From Treponema sp. (lineage in GTDB: Bacteria > Spirochaetota > Spirochaetia > Treponematales > Breznakiellaceae), in the NCBI GenBank assembly GCA_031278755.1, contig JAITJV010000256.1, positions 1 to 8,055 of the forward strand: a stretch of DNA of 8,055 bases, given 5' to 3'. The notes under the pieces were generated by a model. That model had not been told where the DNA came from, did not search any database, and saw nothing but the letters and a program-made list of their open reading frames with translations. Both the position numbers and the translations under genes were made by a program. Shown here in pieces: positions 6,229-8,055 of the stretch (the first letter of the stretch is position 1; every line of letters starts with the position of its first letter).

Positions 6229-7076
6229 GGTTGTACATTCTCCAGTCCCAGCCCTATGTGGCATTTGTGGTGATCTTCGTCTTCCTTTTCCCTGAAAGCC
6301 CGCATGCGGAGCATCATGTTTTCAAAATCAACTTTGTGTCCGTCAAACTCGGGGCCGTCTACGCAAACAAACTTTGTTTCGCCGCCCACGGTAACGCGGC
6401 AGCCGCCGCACATTCCCGTGCCGTCTATCATGATCGTGTTAAGCGATACAAGAATGGGGACGCCGAATTCGACCGTTGTCTTTTCGCAGAATTTCATCAT
6501 GACAGGCGGGCCTATGGCGACGGTCATGTCGGGTTTTTTTTCAGCGGAACAATATTCCCTGAGCGGTTCGGTGACCAGCGCTTTTTTGCCGTATGATCCG
6601 TCGTCGGTAACTACGGTAAGCTCGTCGGCATAGCGGCGCATGCGGTCTTCAAAGATCACGAGATCTTTGGTGCGCGCGCCTATGATCACCGCGACCCTGT
6701 TGCCCGCCGTTTTAAGCGCCTGCACTATGGGGAAAAGCGGGGCGGTTCCTATACCGCCGCCGACGCAGACCACCGAACCGTATTTTTCAATATCGGTGGG
6801 GTTCCCCAGGGGGCCGAGGATGTTCTCAAGAGAATCGCCTGTATTTTTTGCGGCGAGCCGGTGGGTCGTAGCGCCGACCGACTGGAATACTATGGTGATG
6901 GTTCCCGCCGCGCTGTCGGCGTCGGCTATGGTCAGGGGTATGCGTTCACCCCAGTCGGTATCGATCTGTACAATGATAAACTGCCCCGCCTTTCTTGCGC
7001 GGGCAATGAGGGGCGCTTCAACAACCATCTCGTAAACTTCCGCGGACAACTGCTTTTTCTCAAGGATCCTGTGCAC
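6225..7076 (-). CDS. nfnA: NfnA, FAD/[2Fe-2S] small subunit of ferredoxin:NADP+ oxidoreductase
   Basis: A 283-residue ferredoxin-NADP reductase-type subunit that binds FAD, NAD(H) and one [2Fe-2S] cluster and bifurcates electrons with NfnB. Seen (numbering from the GTG): GQF at 31-33, GERIPLTIAD (43-52) for FAD, VCVGGGIGTAPLFP (103-116) for the dinucleotide, and a C-terminal cluster motif DGTGMCGGC (218-226) with Cys238. The first ligand is Asp218 rather than the Cys seen in the PyrK relatives; an Asp plus three Cys is a known Nfn trait and argues against dihydroorotate dehydrogenase B. The GTG at 7076 is preceded by GGAGG five bases upstream and begins MHRILEKKQL, like family members. An in-frame ATG at 7100 would add eight residues but overlaps the predicted -10 box. 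First gene of nfnA-nfnB-TPR. Confidence 0.9.
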   Translation of the reverse strand: MHRILEKKQLSAEVYEMVVEAPLIARARKAGQFIIVQIDTDWGERIPLTIADADSAAGTITIVFQSVGATTHRLAAKNTGDSLENILGPLGNPTDIEKYGSVVCVGGGIGTAPLFPIVQALKTAGNRVAVIIGARTKDLVIFEDRMRRYADELTVVTDDGSYGKKALVTEPLREYCSAEKKPDMTVAIGPPVMMKFCEKTTVEFGVPILVSLNTIMIDGTGMCGGCRVTVGGETKFVCVDGPEFDGHKVDFENMMLRMRAFREKEDEDHHKCHIGLGLENVQP

Positions 7077-7081
7077 TCGTT

Positions 7082-7086
7082 CCTCC
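7082..7086 (-). promoter_or_regulatory. Ribosome binding site supporting the GTG start of nfnA
   Basis: GGAGG on the minus strand lies 5 bases before the GTG at 7076. The competing ATG at 7100 has only AGGA seven bases upstream. This site decides between the two starts. Confidence 0.6.
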
Positions 7087-7095
7087 GTCTCCGTA

Positions 7096-7125
7096 ATCAT
7101 ACCCTTTTCCTGCTCCCCGACTCAA
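7096..7125 (-). promoter_or_regulatory. Sigma-70 type promoter for nfnA-nfnB
   Basis: On the minus strand TTGAGT (7125-7120) and TATGAT (7101-7096) are separated by 18 bases. The -10 box matches 5 of 6 bases and the -35 box 4 of 6. The predicted start near 7089 lies downstream of the ATG at 7100, leaving about 12 bases of leader with GGAGG before the GTG. Consensus matching only. Confidence 0.45.
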
Positions 7126-7154
7126 CGGCCGCGGAGGCTCCGGTTCCTTTGCCG

Positions 7155-7183
7155 TCGACTGGTAAAGCCCGATGAAATACAAT
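7155..7183 (+). promoter_or_regulatory. Sigma-70 type promoter for the putative lipoprotein gene
   Basis: TCGACT (7155-7160) and TACAAT (7178-7183) are separated by 17 bases; the -10 box matches 5 of 6 bases and the -35 box 4 of 6. A start near 7190 leaves a short leader with AAGGAG at 7197-7202, six bases before the ATG. The -35 box lies 29 bases from that of the divergent nfnA promoter, so the two may influence each other. Confidence 0.5.
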
Positions 7184-7208
7184 AAAATATGAAAAAAAGG
7201 AGTTTCGT

Positions 7209-8055
7209 ATGAAATTTCTGACAAAAATGCGCCTGTTCTGCTGCCTGGTATTCCCTGTTTGTTTTTCCTGTGGAAATTCACAGCCTCCGGGGATACGTTT
7301 TACCGGCGGAAAGTTCGGTTTTCTGTCGGTAGACGAATCTCCTGTCGGGGCAAACCGTGTAAAGCTTTCCCTGGCGGATTACAGGGGCGGAAAAGCGGTC
7401 AGGGCGGAACTCAACGGAAACGGCGTTCCCTACATCGTCATTGACGCTTCAAGCATACTGGGAAAATCGGTCGGTTCCCTCAGGGAGATGCAGGTGACCA
7501 TAGGGGTTGAAAATCCCAGCGGTGAATTTTACGCGGTTTCAGGCGATATACGGGCGTTCAGCGGCGCGGACCGTGCGGAGTCAAGCGATCCCTGGTCTGT
7601 GTACCTTCCCGGCAAAAACCCCAACATAGCCCGGGCCGTTCTTGGCGAAGGCGAAGAATTTATTCCCGGCGCCTATAATTTCTTTATCCTGACGCGGAAA
7701 GAAGACGTCGCCCTTGGCGAGGGGAAGCCCCCTTCAAATCTTGTCATCCTGGAAATTCATTTTTTTGACGCGGACGGAAAAGAAATGCGGGTGAATCCCA
7801 ACGCCGGTTTTTCGGCGCCGGAAGGTTTTGGTGAATTGGACCGCTCCAATCTTTTACCGGTAAGCGGCGAGATTTTTATTGAGAAATCAGACGGGGCGTC
7901 CAAAAACTGGGGGCAGGCGGTTACGCTGGACGCGGCAAAAAACGGCGGCCCCTTTGACGCGTCTCTCCTGGGGGCGGACGCGGTGATCACCGTTTACTAC
8001 GCTTCCGCCGCTCCGCCTGAACTTATACTTCAAAGCTGGACGCAGGGCGCCCCCG
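7209..8055 (+). CDS. Putative lipoprotein of unknown function, 3' end off window
   Basis: An uninterrupted frame of 282 codons running off the right edge. The ATG has an ideal AAGGAG six bases upstream. The N-terminus has a basic start (Lys2, Lys6, Arg8), a hydrophobic core (9-17) and Cys21 after CFS followed by GNS, which fits the relaxed spirochaetal lipobox; Cys at -3 is unusual, and Cys11, Cys12 and Cys18 are also near. The mature part is Gly-, Ala- and Asp-rich and looks like beta-structured surface or periplasmic protein; segments such as DPWSVYLPGKNPN (133-145), AYNFFILTR (158-166) and NLVILEIHFFDADGKE (179-194) are distinctive, but I recognise no domain. Transcribed away from nfnA. 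Probably an outer- or inner-membrane-anchored lipoprotein; function unknown. Confidence 0.75.
   Translation, partial: MKFLTKMRLFCCLVFPVCFSCGNSQPPGIRFTGGKFGFLSVDESPVGANRVKLSLADYRGGKAVRAELNGNGVPYIVIDASSILGKSVGSLREMQVTIGVENPSGEFYAVSGDIRAFSGADRAESSDPWSVYLPGKNPNIARAVLGEGEEFIPGAYNFFILTRKEDVALGEGKPPSNLVILEIHFFDADGKEMRVNPNAGFSAPEGFGELDRSNLLPVSGEIFIEKSDGASKNWGQAVTLDAAKNGGPFDASLLGADAVITVYYASAAPPELILQSWTQGAP

Noticed and set aside
6229..6264. Twelve-codon N-terminal extension of nfnB
   Set aside because: It lies inside nfnA; the ATGA overlap at 6228-6225 is the typical coupled start.
7757..7990. Minus-strand open frame of 77 codons
   Set aside because: Antisense to the lipoprotein gene, with no ribosome site or family likeness.

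Overview
The window looks like a chromosomal segment of a spirochaete, most likely a Treponema-type organism with a fairly GC-rich genome. This is inferred from the mix of families: a long-form PFK of the treponemal type, a very short stand-alone Nfu, a secreted TPR protein, a NusG domain II/Gx transporter pair and a permissive lipobox. No marker gene fixes the species. I see no tRNA, rRNA, CRISPR array or insertion sequence, and nothing that looks recently acquired.

Layout: (1) 1-1729, minus strand: a two-gene unit of a 6-phosphofructokinase and, overlapping it by 4 bases, the start of a LarA-like (DUF2088) protein that runs off the left edge. (2) 1730-1902: a divergent control region with a good promoter for pfk, a promoter for nfu, and an inverted repeat between them. 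(3) 1903-2127, plus: a 74-residue Nfu-type Fe-S protein, followed by tandem overlapping hairpins (2135-2217) that give terminators on both strands. (4) 2287-4040, plus: a possible 34-codon leader ORF, a membrane-anchored NusG domain II protein, and a long Gx-transporter protein with an extra C-terminal membrane domain, tightly packed. (5) 3991-7076, minus: nfnA and nfnB (electron-bifurcating ferredoxin:NADP+ transhydrogenase), then a secreted TPR protein whose 3' end overlaps the Gx gene tail-to-tail by 50 bases. (6) 7209-8055, plus: a divergently transcribed, apparently lipid-anchored protein of unknown function, cut by the right edge.

Theme: anaerobic energy metabolism. PFK feeds glycolysis; NfnAB exchanges electrons among NADH, NADPH and ferredoxin; Nfu supports Fe-S enzymes such as Nfn; NusG_II and Gx proteins are often found near Rnf or ApbE genes in other anaerobes (known from those families, not shown here). 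I found no clear new defence or mobile system. The less ordinary items are the extended Gx protein, the hairpin cascade with a strong minus-strand terminator but no minus-strand gene feeding it, the small coupled ORF before NusG_II, and an nfnA promoter that appears to overlap the upstream ATG and so points to a GTG start.
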